64,000 bases of DNA from Tritrichomonas musculus (Eukaryota > Parabasalia > Tritrichomonadida > Tritrichomonadidae). The position numbers and the translations under genes were made by a program. Location: positions 372,001-436,000 of the forward strand of contig JAPFFF010000009.1 in the NCBI GenBank assembly GCA_039105265.1, written 5' to 3'. The notes below the pieces were generated by a model. It had not been told where the DNA came from and searched no databases. It worked only from the letters and a program-made list of their open reading frames with translations. Shown one piece after another: positions 32,301 through 42,273 of the stretch (positions within the stretch are counted from its first letter, which is position 1; each line of letters starts with the position of its first letter).

Positions 32301-35255
32301 ATAAGGAAAAAAGTGTGTCGTTTTTTGGCTGTTTTACTGTGGGTTTTTGCTCTTGTTTACGTTGACAAACTCGGTTTTTGCTTTCCTTTGATATTCGCCT
32401 GATTAACCTGATATCAAATATAAGGAAAAAAGTGTGTCGTTTTTTGGCTGTTTTACTGTGGGTTTTTGCTCTTGTTTACGTTGACAAACTCGGTTTTTGC
32501 TCTCCTTTGATATTCGCCTGATTAACCTGATATCAAATATAAGGAAAAAAGTGTGTCGTTTTTTGGCTGTTTTACTGTGGGTTTTTGCTCTTGTTTACGT
32601 TGACAAACTCGGTTTTTGCTCTCCTTTGATATTCGCCTGATTAACCTGATATCAAATATAAGGAAAAAAGTGTGTCGTTTTTTGGCTGTTTTACTGTGGG
32701 TTTTTGCTCTTGTTTACGTTGACAAACTCGGTTTTTGCTCTCCTTTGATATTCGCCTGATTAACCTGATATCAAATATAAGGAAAAAAGTGTGTCGTTTT
32801 TTGGCTGTTTTACTGTGGGTTTTTGCTCTTGTTTACGTTGACAAACTCGGTTTTTGCTCTCCTTTGATATTCGCCTGATTAACCTGATATCAAATATAAG
32901 GAAAAAAGTGTGTCGTTTTTTGGCTGTTTTACTGTGGGTTTTTGCTCTTGTTTACGTTGACAAACTCGGTTTTTGCTCTCCTTTGATATTCGCCTGATTA
33001 ACCTGATATCAAATATAAGGAAAAAAGTGTGTCGTTTTTTGGCTGTTTTACTGTGGGTTTTTGCTCTTGTTTACGTTGACAAACTCGGTTTTTGCTTTCC
33101 TTTGATATTCGCCTGATTAACCTGATATCAAATATAAGGAAAAAAGTGTGTCGTTTTTTGGCTGTTTTACTGTGGGTTTTTGCTCTTGTTTACGTTGACA
33201 AACTCGGTTTTTGCTCTCCTTTGATATTCGCCTGATTAACCTGATATCAAATATAAGGAAAAAAGTGTGTCGTTTTTTGGCTGTTTTACTGTGGGTTTTT
33301 GCTCTTGTTTACGTTGACAAACTCGGTTTTTGCTCTCCTTTGATATTCGCCTGATTAACCTGATATCAAATATAAGGAAAAAAGTGTGTCGTTTTTTGGC
33401 TGTTTTACTGTGGGTTTTTTGCTCTTGTTTACGTTGACAAACTCGGTTTTTGCTTTCCTTTGATATTCGCCTGATTAACCTGATATCAAATATAAGGAAA
33501 AAAGTGTGTCGTTTTTTGGCTGTTTTACTGTGGGTTTTTGCTCTTGTTTACGTTGACAAACTCGGTTTTTGCTCTCCTTTGATATTCGCCTGATTAACCT
33601 GATATCAAATATAAGGAAAAAAGTGTGTCGTTTTTTGGCTGTTTTACTGTGGGTTTTTGCTCTTGTTTACGTTGACAAACTCGGTTTTTGCTTTCCTTTG
33701 ATATTCGCCTGATTAACCTGATATCAAATATAAGGAAAAAAGTGTGTCGTTTTTTGGCTGTTTTACTGTGGGTTTTTGCTCTTGTTTACGTTGACAAACT
33801 CGGTTTTTGCTTTCCTTTGATATTCGCCTGATTAACCTGATATCAAATATAAGGAAAAAAGTGTGTCGTTTTTTGGCTGTTTTACTGTGGGTTTTTGCTC
33901 TTGTTTACGTTGACAAACTCGGTTTTTGCTCTCCTTTGATATTCGCCTGATTAACCTGATATCAAATATAAGGAAAAAAGTGTGTCGTTTTTTGGCTGTT
34001 TTACTGTGGGTTTTTGCTCTTGTTTACGTTGACAAACTCGGTTTTTGCTCTCCTTTGATATTCGCCTGATTAACCTGATATCAAATATAAGGAAAAAAGT
34101 GTGTCGTTTTTTGGCTGTTTTACTGTGGGTTTTTGCTCTTGTTTACGTTGACAAACTCGGTTTTTGCTTTCCTTTGATATTCGCCTGATTAACCTGATAT
34201 CAAATATAAGGAAAAAAGTGTGTCGTTTTTTGGCTGTTTTACTGTGGGTTTTTGCTCTTGTTTACGTTGACAAACTCGGTTTTTGCTCTCCTTTGATATT
34301 CGCCTGATTAACCTGATATCAAATATAAGGAAAAAAGTGTGTCGTTTTTTGGCTGTTTTACTGTGGGTTTTTGCTCTTGTTTACGTTGACAAACTCGGTT
34401 TTTGCTTTCCTTTGATATTCGCCTGATTAACCTGATATCAAATATAAGGAAAAAAGTGTGTCGTTTTTTGGCTGTTTTACTGTGGGTTTTTGCTCTTGTT
34501 TACGTTGACAAACTCGGTTTTTGCTTTCCTTTGATATTCGCCTGATTAACCTGATATCAAATATAAGGAAAAAAGTGTGTCGTTTTTTGGCTGTTTTACT
34601 GTGGGTTTTTGCTCTTGTTTACGTTGACAAACTCGGTTTTTGCTTTCCTTTGATATTCGCCTGATTAACCTGATATCAAATATAAGGAAAAAAGTGTGTC
34701 GTTTTTTGGCTGTTTTACTGTGGGTTTTTGCTCTTGTTTACGTTGACAAACTCGGTTTTTGCTCTCCTTTGATATTCGCCTGATTAACCTGATATCAAAT
34801 ATAAGGAAAAAAGTGTGTCGTTTTTTGGCTGTTTTACTGTGGGTTTTTGCTCTTGTTTACGTTGACAAACCCGGTTTTTGCTTTCCTTTGATATTCGCCT
34901 GATTAACCTGATATCAAATATAAGGAAAAAAGTGTGTCGTTTTTTGGCTGTTTTACTGTGGGTTTTTGCTCTTGTTTACGTTGACAAACTCGGTTTTTGC
35001 TTTCCTTTGATATTCGCCTGATTAACCTGATATCAAATATAAGGAAAAAAGTGTGTCGTTTTTTGGCTGTTTTACTGTGGGTTTTTGCTCTTGTTTACGT
35101 TGACAAACTCGGTTTTTGCTCTCCTTTGATATTCGCCTGATTAACCTGATATCAAATATAAGGAAAAAAGTGTGTCGTTTTTTGGCTGTTTTACTGTGGG
35201 TTTTTGCTCTTGTTTACGTTGACAAACCCGGTTTTTGCTTTCCTTTGATATTCGC
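26396..35255 (+). repeat. Satellite: 119-bp unit, 74.4 nearly identical copies
   Basis: From 26396 the sequence repeats every 119 bases (unit start taken at GCTCTTGTTTACG) until identity stops at 35255, giving 74 full units and a 50-base partial unit. The unit is about 36% GC, well above the flanks. Copies differ almost only at unit position 35 (T in 31 units, C in 44). An extra T in the T-tract at the end of units 13, 20, 26, 45 and 59 makes them 120 bases. A T-to-C change (ACCCGG) appears in units 72 and 75 only. Each unit holds the dyad TTTGATAT-N16-ATATCAAA and two direct copies of GGTTTTTGCTCT (the second only in C-type units). Stops close all frames, so it is not coding. The homogeneity implies recent amplification or ongoing exchange. 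Confidence 0.98.
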
Positions 35256-36363
35256 TTCATTACTTTGACATAAAATATCAATATTTACGATCTTTTTACC
35301 GCGGTACTTTAATAATCTAAATAACCATAAAATTTTGTAATTTCAATACTTTATATTCCACTTCATTCCCGATCAGCAATTGAATTTTTGATAACGAATT
35401 TGATTTCAGCCTTTCCTCTATTGTCATTTCTGTGAAATATTCAATGAATAAAAAAATTGAGAATTTATATTTTAAATTACAAAATAAAAATGGCGCAAAT
35501 CTGCAACGTCGATATTACTACGGGTAGTTTTAATTTTTCGGTAAAATTATAATTTACGATTTTTTTGGTTAATTTTCTTAACAGAGTAAGTCAAATTACA
35601 CCTTAAGATGGCGGTTTTTTACTTTCCATAAGTAGTTTCATGGATAGAAAAACCATTCAAAAAGTGGTATAAAAAAAAACGATTGTCCCAAAATTTTAAA
35701 AGAGTACTTTTTAAGCTTTTAACTAAATTCTCACATAAAATCCAACGAAACTACAATTTTTTAAAAATTGTTATGCTTTTGATATATCGTTGATCTTTTC
35801 TGCGATTTTTATTCATTCAATTAGATATTCATATCATTTTTTGATTATTGGAGAATTCCGCTAATTGATTTAACGCTTAGCGATTAATTAATATGATTTA
35901 ACGTGATTATATTGAAGAATATTTCAAGTTTACAGATGTTGATATATACTTTTACATAAATCAGTTGTCATGCCATATACTGCTTTAGTATAGGAATATA
36001 TTAAGTTTGTGTGTTGTTTTAAGACGATTCATACCATTTTTTTATGTTTAATTCATTTAGTTCGCTCCAATCCACTAATGTGTAAATAAAAAAATGCATC
36101 AGAAAAAGTAAATAAAAGTTAAACTTTTTGATATATTTTTTGACTTTTTGATAGTATTTTTTTTATAATAAAAATTATTTTTATTATTGGATGTAAGAAA
36201 TTAGAGGTCACGAGTTCGATTCATATCCCATATTAGTAAATTATTTCTGGATAATCAGTAAATCTTATATTGAAATTAGAGAGTATTATTTATCTTTATT
36301 AATAAATCATATTTTTTATAATAAATAATAATTTTAATATATTTATAATAACACAACAGATAT
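35256..36363. other. AT-rich right flank of the satellite
   Basis: No gene. It holds a 138-base fragment related to the MITE at 45.5 kb (listed separately) and, at about 36205-36228, the words AGGTCACGAGTTCGATTC, which resemble the variable loop and T-arm of a tRNA. The 3' strand of the T-stem does not pair and there is no acceptor or D-arm, so it is at most a relic. Confidence 0.45.
35551..35688 (+). repeat. Dispersed repeat: right-end fragment of the 45.25-kb MITE family
   Basis: This segment matches 45497-45636 along its whole length. Shared blocks are TTTACGATTTTTTTGGTTAA, AACAGAGTAAGT, GATGGCGGTTTTTTACTTTC and CATTCAAAAAGTGG, then ACGATTGTCC. The two copies differ at roughly one base in ten and by two bases in length. 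The end with the terminal repeat is kept and the left half is missing, so it is a truncated, older copy. Confidence 0.85.
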
Positions 36364-37521
36364 TTATAATTGCCCAAAGTTCTGACTACTGGTCTTATTA
36401 AATTGGGTAAAAATCTCTCTGCATTCGTCTCTTTTATACAAGTTATACAAATCAATATTTTCAAAAGATGGGCATTGAATGTTTTTCGATAGTAAGCATA
36501 TCATTGCATTAAATTCACTTTTCCAACCATCCTGATTTTTAGACGAAAAATCAACAAACCTGCAAATATTCTCTTTATCTTCTGGTATTAAATTTGAAAT
36601 TGTTGTCCAATACGCGAAAAACTTCATTGGACCAAGATTCCAAGGACCGAAATTTCCATCTCTTAAAATAGTTTTAACAATTGGCTTAGCAATACCGTTT
36701 AACAGAGTTAAGTTTTTGCCCTTATGAACATATGCTACGAGAAGGGAGAAAAGAGCATTATCAATATCAACAATATCGTTACAATTTGAAAAAACTTTTG
36801 TCACTGCATCTTTACTTATAATAAATCCATTTGTAAAAGCGGTTAGATCATGAAGAAAGAAAAGAGAATATTCAATTATCTTTTGTGAAATTAAAGATTC
36901 GCATCCACCAGCTTCAGAACCTATAGTCCTATATAATAGAGGGGCAATATTTTGATTATGTATTTCTGATGCTACTATATTAACGAGTGAAGAATCATTA
37001 AGGAGTTCGCCAATTTGGATTAGTTGTGGAATTAAAAGATATTCCGTATATTGTGATGTTGAAAGAAGTTTTTGAAGATTTCTAACATTTTCAGAAATAG
37101 TATCAACCCCAGATTCAATTTTTTTGAGATTTTGATGAGGAGTATGATAACTTTGAATAGCAGCACTTATAAAAGCAATTGCGCCAATCAAAAAATAAAA
37201 AATATTTTTGAAATACTTCCTCCTTTTTTTCATTTTCTTTGGTTGGAGTCCATCTGTAAGTTTCGGATTAAATTGTGGCAAATCACGAACAATATTACGA
37301 ACTGATTCGGTTTTCCGAGAATTTTCTGTATAATAAATGTATTTTTTATGACCAAACTGGCTCTTGTTTATCATTGTTTTCTCATAAAAACTATTATCAA
37401 ATATTAGGTTTGGATAATTAAAACGCTTCCTTTGAAATTCAATATCATCGCTTTGCGAATCTTCTTCTTCTTCGTCCTCATTAATTTCTTCTTCTTCTTT
37501 GTTTGCTTGACCTTTCTTCAT
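36364..37521 (-). CDS. Single-pass membrane protein with acidic N-terminus, unknown
   Basis: A 385-residue protein. Residues 8-25 are almost only Glu and Asp. A lysine/arginine cluster (KKMKKRRKYFKN, about 93-105) stands directly before one hydrophobic segment (IFYFLIGAIAFISAAI, about 107-122). The remaining 260 residues are soluble, contain several cysteines and possible N-glycosylation sites (NDSS, NLT, NKTS), and begin with a helical stretch (LKKIESGVDTISENVRNLQKLL). The positive charges on the N-side of the segment predict a type II orientation with the large part outside the cytosol or in the lumen. The C-terminal part looks like an all-helical fold, and I do not recognise its family. 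It could be a surface or secretory-pathway glycoprotein. Confidence 0.7.
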   Translation of the reverse strand: MKKGQANKEEEEINEDEEEEDSQSDDIEFQRKRFNYPNLIFDNSFYEKTMINKSQFGHKKYIYYTENSRKTESVRNIVRDLPQFNPKLTDGLQPKKMKKRRKYFKNIFYFLIGAIAFISAAIQSYHTPHQNLKKIESGVDTISENVRNLQKLLSTSQYTEYLLIPQLIQIGELLNDSSLVNIVASEIHNQNIAPLLYRTIGSEAGGCESLISQKIIEYSLFFLHDLTAFTNGFIISKDAVTKVFSNCNDIVDIDNALFSLLVAYVHKGKNLTLLNGIAKPIVKTILRDGNFGPWNLGPMKFFAYWTTISNLIPEDKENICRFVDFSSKNQDGWKSEFNAMICLLSKNIQCPSFENIDLYNLYKRDECREIFTQFNKTSSQNFGQL

Positions 37522-37794
37522 TTCAATTTGAACATTTTTATTTCAAATGTCACCTTTATATAAAATCATCGAAATAAAAATATTACCAGCACAATCAACT
37601 AAAAAAATATTTATTTTATATATTTACATGATTATAGCAAAAATAAAGAAAATTTATTAAAATTAATGGGAAATATATGTTTTTTTAATAGAAATTAGCA
37701 TTTTTAAAATAAAATGATTTTCATTCAAAATATAAATAAGCTTATCAAATATTTGAATAATTCATGAAATATAGACCCATCAAGAAAAATTTAA

Positions 37795-39519
37795 ATGTCT
37801 GTAGTTAGTTCTCCATTTCCATTAGAAAGCAGTAAAGACTATACAGTTATCAAGGAAATTGGAGAAGGATCATATGGGCGCGCGCTCCTTGCAAGAGATA
37901 ATAAAACAACCGAATTAATTGTTGTAAAAGAAATTTCTTTTAATCATTTATCAGAACAAGAGCAAAATCTAGCACGCGATGAAACTCGTATTTTATCCTG
38001 TCTCAAATGTCGTTACATAGTTGGATATAGAGGATCTTTTATGGAAAATAATATTTTCCATATTTTGATGGAGTACGCAGATGGAGGTGATTTGAGCAAA
38101 AAAATTCAAGAAGCAAAAGAACCTTTTCCAGAAAATCAAATTCTCAAATGGTTTGTTCAATTATGCCTTGCATTGAAATATTGTCATGACCGTAAAATCC
38201 TTCACAGGGATCTCAAAGCAGAAAATGTCTTTCTCACAAAAGATGGAGATGTTAAACTTGGCGACTTTGGTATCGCTAAAGTTCTTGATCATACAACTTC
38301 ATTTGCAAAAACCTCGATTGGAACTCCTTTTTATTTAAGCCCTGAAATTTGTGAAGGAAAACCATACAACGTGAAAAGTGATATTTGGTCTTTAGGTTGT
38401 GTTTTATATGAATTATGTACTTTAAAAAAGCCTTTTGAATCAAATTGCATAAATGGTTTAATTATCAAAATTATATCAAAGAAGCCAGCCCCATTACCAA
38501 AATGTTATTCTAGTAATTTGCAAAAACTCGTTGAATCTCTTCTTAAAAAGAAACCTGCAAATAGACCTACCATTCACCAAATTCTTAACAAAAAATTTAT
38601 TAATCAATTGGTTCGTGAATATCTCACCGAAAGTGAAATAAAAGATGAATTTTCTCATACCACTTTTCATGGCGCAAAAGGTGGTGAAACGCCAAAAAAT
38701 CCTAGCCAAAATAGTCGTGGAAGTAAAGGGAAATCCAAACTTGCTGTTCGAAAGTCGGGAATTCCGGTGCGTTCAAAGAATCAAGTTTCCAGATCAATTA
38801 ATTGCTCAAATACAAACTCTAGCACCAAAGAGCATACTACTTCTTCAGCTCGTTCAACAGAAAGACCAAAAGAAGCAACAACAGCAAAACCATCAACAAC
38901 TTCAGGGATCAGACCACCTAGCACTCCATCTCGTTATTCGCCATCCAATAAATCAGGAAAACTTAAAACTTCATCATCGCCACTGAATAAGCCAAAACTA
39001 GATCCACATGTCAAAAGTCAAGATGTAATTCATTTAGAATCGAATCATAAATCAAGCAAAAACACGAATTCTAATTCTAATTTAATTAATGATGCCAATA
39101 ATAATGCAGAAGAAGATTATGATGAAAATGTTGGTAATACTGAAGATTATGAATTTTGTGATGATTTTATTTCAGATGATGAAGGTAACAACGATGATGA
39201 AGATGATAATACTAAGTTCACTTTTAAAGGTAAACCTCTTGAAGATGATCCAAGCTGTCCTCAAGAGTTTAAAAATACGAAACTAAGTAGCGAAAGAAAC
39301 GATATAGTAAGAAACTTCATTATTCAAAATTTAGGGAAACAGAAGTTTGACAAGGCTTATAACCTAGTCGCAGTCGAAAGTGAAGGGCTCGATGAGAATC
39401 AAGTTGAAGAAAGGCTCAATAATATTTTAGTCTCACAGAAAGAACTGGACTTTTATCCACTCATTCAACAGCTGATTGTAGCAGAAAGTATGGAAGATTC
39501 AGATCTAGATTATTTCTAA
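37795..39519 (+). CDS. NEK-family (NIMA-related) Ser/Thr protein kinase
   Basis: A 574-residue kinase. The kinase domain is at about 16-272: Gly-loop GEGSYG (23-28), ATP-anchoring Lys45, catalytic HRDLKAEN (His137, Asp139), DFG (157-159), activation-loop TSIGTPFYLSPE, and DIWSLGC. The HRDLKxxNVFL and GTPFYLSPE signatures and the N-terminal position are those of NEK kinases, which act in mitosis and in flagella and basal bodies. The middle (about 285-460) is a disordered Ser/Thr/Lys tail with an acidic patch (about 440-480). The end (about 498-570) has a helical block (RNDIVRNFIIQNLGKQKFDKAY) like the C-terminus of NEK1-type proteins. NEKs are strongly expanded in trichomonads. All catalytic residues are intact. 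Confidence 0.95.
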   Translation: MSVVSSPFPLESSKDYTVIKEIGEGSYGRALLARDNKTTELIVVKEISFNHLSEQEQNLARDETRILSCLKCRYIVGYRGSFMENNIFHILMEYADGGDLSKKIQEAKEPFPENQILKWFVQLCLALKYCHDRKILHRDLKAENVFLTKDGDVKLGDFGIAKVLDHTTSFAKTSIGTPFYLSPEICEGKPYNVKSDIWSLGCVLYELCTLKKPFESNCINGLIIKIISKKPAPLPKCYSSNLQKLVESLLKKKPANRPTIHQILNKKFINQLVREYLTESEIKDEFSHTTFHGAKGGETPKNPSQNSRGSKGKSKLAVRKSGIPVRSKNQVSRSINCSNTNSSTKEHTTSSARSTERPKEATTAKPSTTSGIRPPSTPSRYSPSNKSGKLKTSSSPLNKPKLDPHVKSQDVIHLESNHKSSKNTNSNSNLINDANNNAEEDYDENVGNTEDYEFCDDFISDDEGNNDDEDDNTKFTFKGKPLEDDPSCPQEFKNTKLSSERNDIVRNFIIQNLGKQKFDKAYNLVAVESEGLDENQVEERLNNILVSQKELDFYPLIQQLIVAESMEDSDLDYF

Positions 39520-40033
39520 TTTTTTTGTTTATTTTTCTAAAAAATGTTTTTTTTTAAAAAAAAAAAACTTTGTTTATTTAAGAGCAAAGAAATATCTTAC
39601 AAATTATATCAATTCCAAAAATAGCCCCCATTTGAAAACTTACCGAAAGGAGCAGGACTAATTAAAAAGGCGATTTTTTTCAATTGAATTTTCTGAATCA
39701 TGGATAATTAAAACAACAGCAATGAAAATCATTGATGATGATAAAAGCAATGGCAATCATAACAACAATTAATCCATTAGAGACAATGAAAATAAAAGAG
39801 ATGCATTAATAGAAAAAAAATAAAGCAAAATGATTGCAAATGAGGAAAAATAATCATATTTGAATAAAATAGGAAGTTATTTTAAATTTTTATTTTAAAG
39901 TTATTTACGAATTTTAATTTAAATTAAAAATTTGAGCAATCCAATAGAAGATCGTAAAAATAAAAGTATTAAAGAGAAAGGAACTGTTCCCAATCTTTAA
40001 ATACTTTATCATTATAATCAAAATAAATAAAAT
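39520..40033. other. Convergent intergenic spacer
   Basis: A 514-base AT-rich spacer with T- and A-runs near 39548-39567. No gene or repeat recognised. Confidence 0.5.
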
Positions 40034-40561
40034 TCATTCTGTAGAAGAAATTGGTGGTAATATCATTAAAAGGTAGCCAGGATTTTTGTCGTGCTTGACT
40101 GGCATTGGAAGCTGAAGCTGCTCTGCAACTTTTCTAACAACATTGGGAAGCTTAGCTATTCTATCTTGAGAGTGACTACCAGTACCAACGTTTATTTTAA
40201 TTACTTGTTGTCGAGATCTATCAACAGATGTAAAAATTCTTCGAAGGGCTTGTTCAGCTCCTAATGTTGTAAATCCATGTAAATCAAACATTCTATGCCC
40301 ACTGTGAATAGTTATATCAACGGATTCATTATATTCAAAAGATTTATCTTCTAAAGGGGAATCACGAATAAGGGTGTTGTCATCTAAATAAAAAGGTGGG
40401 CCTTTATTAGGATAAATTATTTGATTTTCAGCTAGTTGATGAATCATTCCTCTATTTATTTTAATCAAAGCGCATCTATTAAAATAATTTTTTGGTTTTT
40501 CTTCTAATAGTTGGAGTTTGGATAAGTCATCAAGTTCATTATAATTTGGAACTCTATCCAT
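40034..40561 (-). CDS. Smr-domain protein (MutS-related nuclease-like fold)
   Basis: A 175-residue protein from ATG 40561 (start MDRVPNY). The C-terminal half contains the Smr signature: MFDLHGFTTLGAEQAL (the DLHG motif), then VIKINVGTGSHSQDR (the GxGxHS motif), then PGYLLMIL. Smr domains act as RNA or DNA endonucleases or binders in ribosome-associated quality control and mRNA decay. The first 95 residues are less conserved. A longer frame to 40645 would add MCGQLRLRAIT, but that stretch lies inside the terminal repeat of the neighbouring foldback element. The initiator TCACTT at 40569-40574 falls between the two, so the shorter start is preferred. Confidence 0.88.
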   Translation of the reverse strand: MDRVPNYNELDDLSKLQLLEEKPKNYFNRCALIKINRGMIHQLAENQIIYPNKGPPFYLDDNTLIRDSPLEDKSFEYNESVDITIHSGHRMFDLHGFTTLGAEQALRRIFTSVDRSRQQVIKINVGTGSHSQDRIAKLPNVVRKVAEQLQLPMPVKHDKNPGYLLMILPPISSTE

Positions 40562-40568
40562 ACTGTAA

Positions 40569-40574
40569 AAGTGA
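40569..40574 (-). promoter_or_regulatory. Initiator-like motif of the Smr gene
   Basis: TCACTT on the minus strand, 7 bases upstream of the ATG. The foldback element begins only 31 bases further upstream, so the promoter beyond the start site is made of element sequence. Confidence 0.6.
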
Positions 40575-40605
40575 CAAAAGACTAAAAATTTTTGCCAAAA
40601 ATTTT

Positions 40606-41271
40606 GGGAAATCGTAATTGCCCTCAATCGTAATTGCCCGCACAAAAAAGGTCAATTTTGGCCTTAAAACCGTTGTCAAATGAAAATGGAAGAATGACTT
40701 TTTGAATTATTTGGCTAATTATTCTCTGAAAATAATAATAAAATTACTAATTTACGAAATCTTCCTCAGATATTTGCGAAGTCTTCCCAAAATAGTTGCG
40801 AAATCTTCCTCAGATATTTGCAAAATCTTCCCCAGATATTTGTGATCATCTTAAAATGATTTTGTGATCATCTGAAAATGATTTTATAATCAGATAAGAA
40901 TAATTTTATAATCATCTGAAAATGATTTCGCAACTATCTGGGGAAGATTTCGCAACTATTTTGGGAAGATTTTGTAATTATCTGGGGATGATTTCGTAAT
41001 TATCTGGGGAAGACTTCGCAAATATCTGAGGAAGATTTTGCAAATATCTGGGGAAGATTTCGCAACTATTTTGGGAAGACTTCGCAAATATCTGAGGAAG
41101 ATTTCGTAAATTAGTAATTTTATTATTATTTTCAGAGAATAATTAGCCAAATAATTCAAAAAGTCATTCTTCCATTTTCATTTGACAACGGTTTTAAGGC
41201 CAAAATTGACCTTTTTTGTGCGGGCAATTACGATTGAGGGCAATTACGATTGAGGGCAATTACGATTTCCC
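40606..41271. mobile_element. 666-bp foldback element with long inverted arms and internal 22-bp repeats
   Basis: The left end (40606) and right end (41271) are reverse complements for about 150 bases, apparently almost without mismatch. The outer end is GGGAAATCGTAATTGCCC. The 16-base word TCAATCGTAATTGCCC occurs once in the left arm and twice in the right. Between the arms lie about sixteen 22-base repeats of the type GCGAAATCTTCC(C/T)CAGATATT, in one orientation at the left and the other at the right. There is no transposase; it is non-autonomous. No clear target-site duplication is seen. The similarity of the arms points to recent insertion or conversion. It lies directly upstream of the Smr gene. 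Confidence 0.85.
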
Positions 41272-41957
41272 GTTTTTTTTTTTTTTTTTTTTTTTTTTTG
41301 ATTTTAATCTTAAAGTAAACATCAATACATTCTATTATTTATTTTTAAACATTTTAAAATCACAAATACCAATTATAAAAAAAGATGAATCTGTTTGAGA
41401 TCTCGAGATCTCGGTAAATGATATCAAGTTTACAATTATTTTTATATCACATTTCATATCTGATATCTTGATAATCGATAATCTCGATATCAGATTTTTA
41501 AACTGATCATCGAGTATCAAAAGTAAAAAAGTGACTTTTTTGATATCGATTCTCAAAACAACAAGCTCCACCATGATTAATGAGATCTAATTAACCTGAA
41601 CTAAAACATAAATTACAATAAGTCATCTTCATACACAGCCCAAAGGTGGAACTATGCTTACTTCATTTACGACAATTTGAGATATAAATGAGCTTACTTA
41701 TTTTTCGAAGAGGACTTGTATGAGTTGTGTGGAGAACATATATTATTTTACAATTTCACTACTATCAGTGATGAGAGATTGAGTTAATCAAAGTGGTACT
41801 TGTATAGAATATCAAACCCTTGAAACAAAATTAGAAACCGTATTCAATTTTGTATATTTTAATCAATTAATTGAATTTGTTCATTCGAGCAGTTTTTTTA
41901 TTTAAGTTTTATGGTTGTATTGTTCAATACAAACCAACCTTGTCATTTTTTTTCCAC
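41272..41957. other. Intergenic sequence left of the pogo-like element
   Basis: A T-run (41273-41299) follows the foldback element. At 41399-41420 there is GAGATCTCGAGATCTCGG (a tandem palindrome), followed by GATATC/ATCGAT-rich sequence. The rest has no gene; its less AT-rich composition could mean degraded coding sequence, but no frame is kept. Confidence 0.4.
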
Positions 41958-41959
41958 TA

Positions 41960-42246
41960 TAGTTATGTTTGTTTTGAGGAAAATGTTAGATTTGAAGGAA
42001 AATCTGACAAAAAGACGTTAAGGAAAAAATGATTGTTTTTTACATTTTTTTATATATGTGCTTGCTTTTTTTAAATTTTATCAAAGGATATGTAATTTAT
42101 GATTATTATTGAATAGTTTTATTAAAAAATATTGTTATTTTGTAAAAAATTGAAAATGATATTGCATGAGATGGCGATAAAAAAAACTTTAAATAAAATC
42201 ACAAAATGCTTAAATTATAATTGCTAAATCATTTTTATTTCATATT
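41960..42246 (+). repeat. Left terminal inverted repeat of the pogo-like element
   Basis: 287 bases; reverse complement of 43698-43984. Confidence 0.92.
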
Positions 42247-42273
42247 ATGATATTTTTGTTTGTTAAAATCAAC

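Noticed and set aside
26396-35255. CRISPR array
   Set aside because: Units are directly adjacent 119-mers without unique spacers, in a eukaryotic context.
26396-35255. Repetitive protein gene across the satellite
   Set aside because: 119 is not a multiple of three and stops occur in all frames.
36180-36240. Functional tRNA gene
   Set aside because: Only a T-arm-like piece; its stem does not pair and no D-arm, anticodon arm or acceptor stem is present.
40562-40645. N-terminal extension of the Smr protein
   Set aside because: Encoded by the terminal repeat of the foldback element and upstream of the initiator; the same peptide appears at the other arm.
40956-41159. 67-residue repetitive ORF on the minus strand
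   Set aside because: It translates the 22-bp repeats of the foldback element.
41216-41398. 60-residue ORF beginning MCGQLRLRAIT
   Set aside because: Produced by the right arm of the foldback element followed by a T-run.
41400-41560. Possible relation of the GATATC/ATCGAT-rich patch to the satellite dyad
   Set aside because: Only short palindromic words are shared; no longer alignment with the 119-bp unit.
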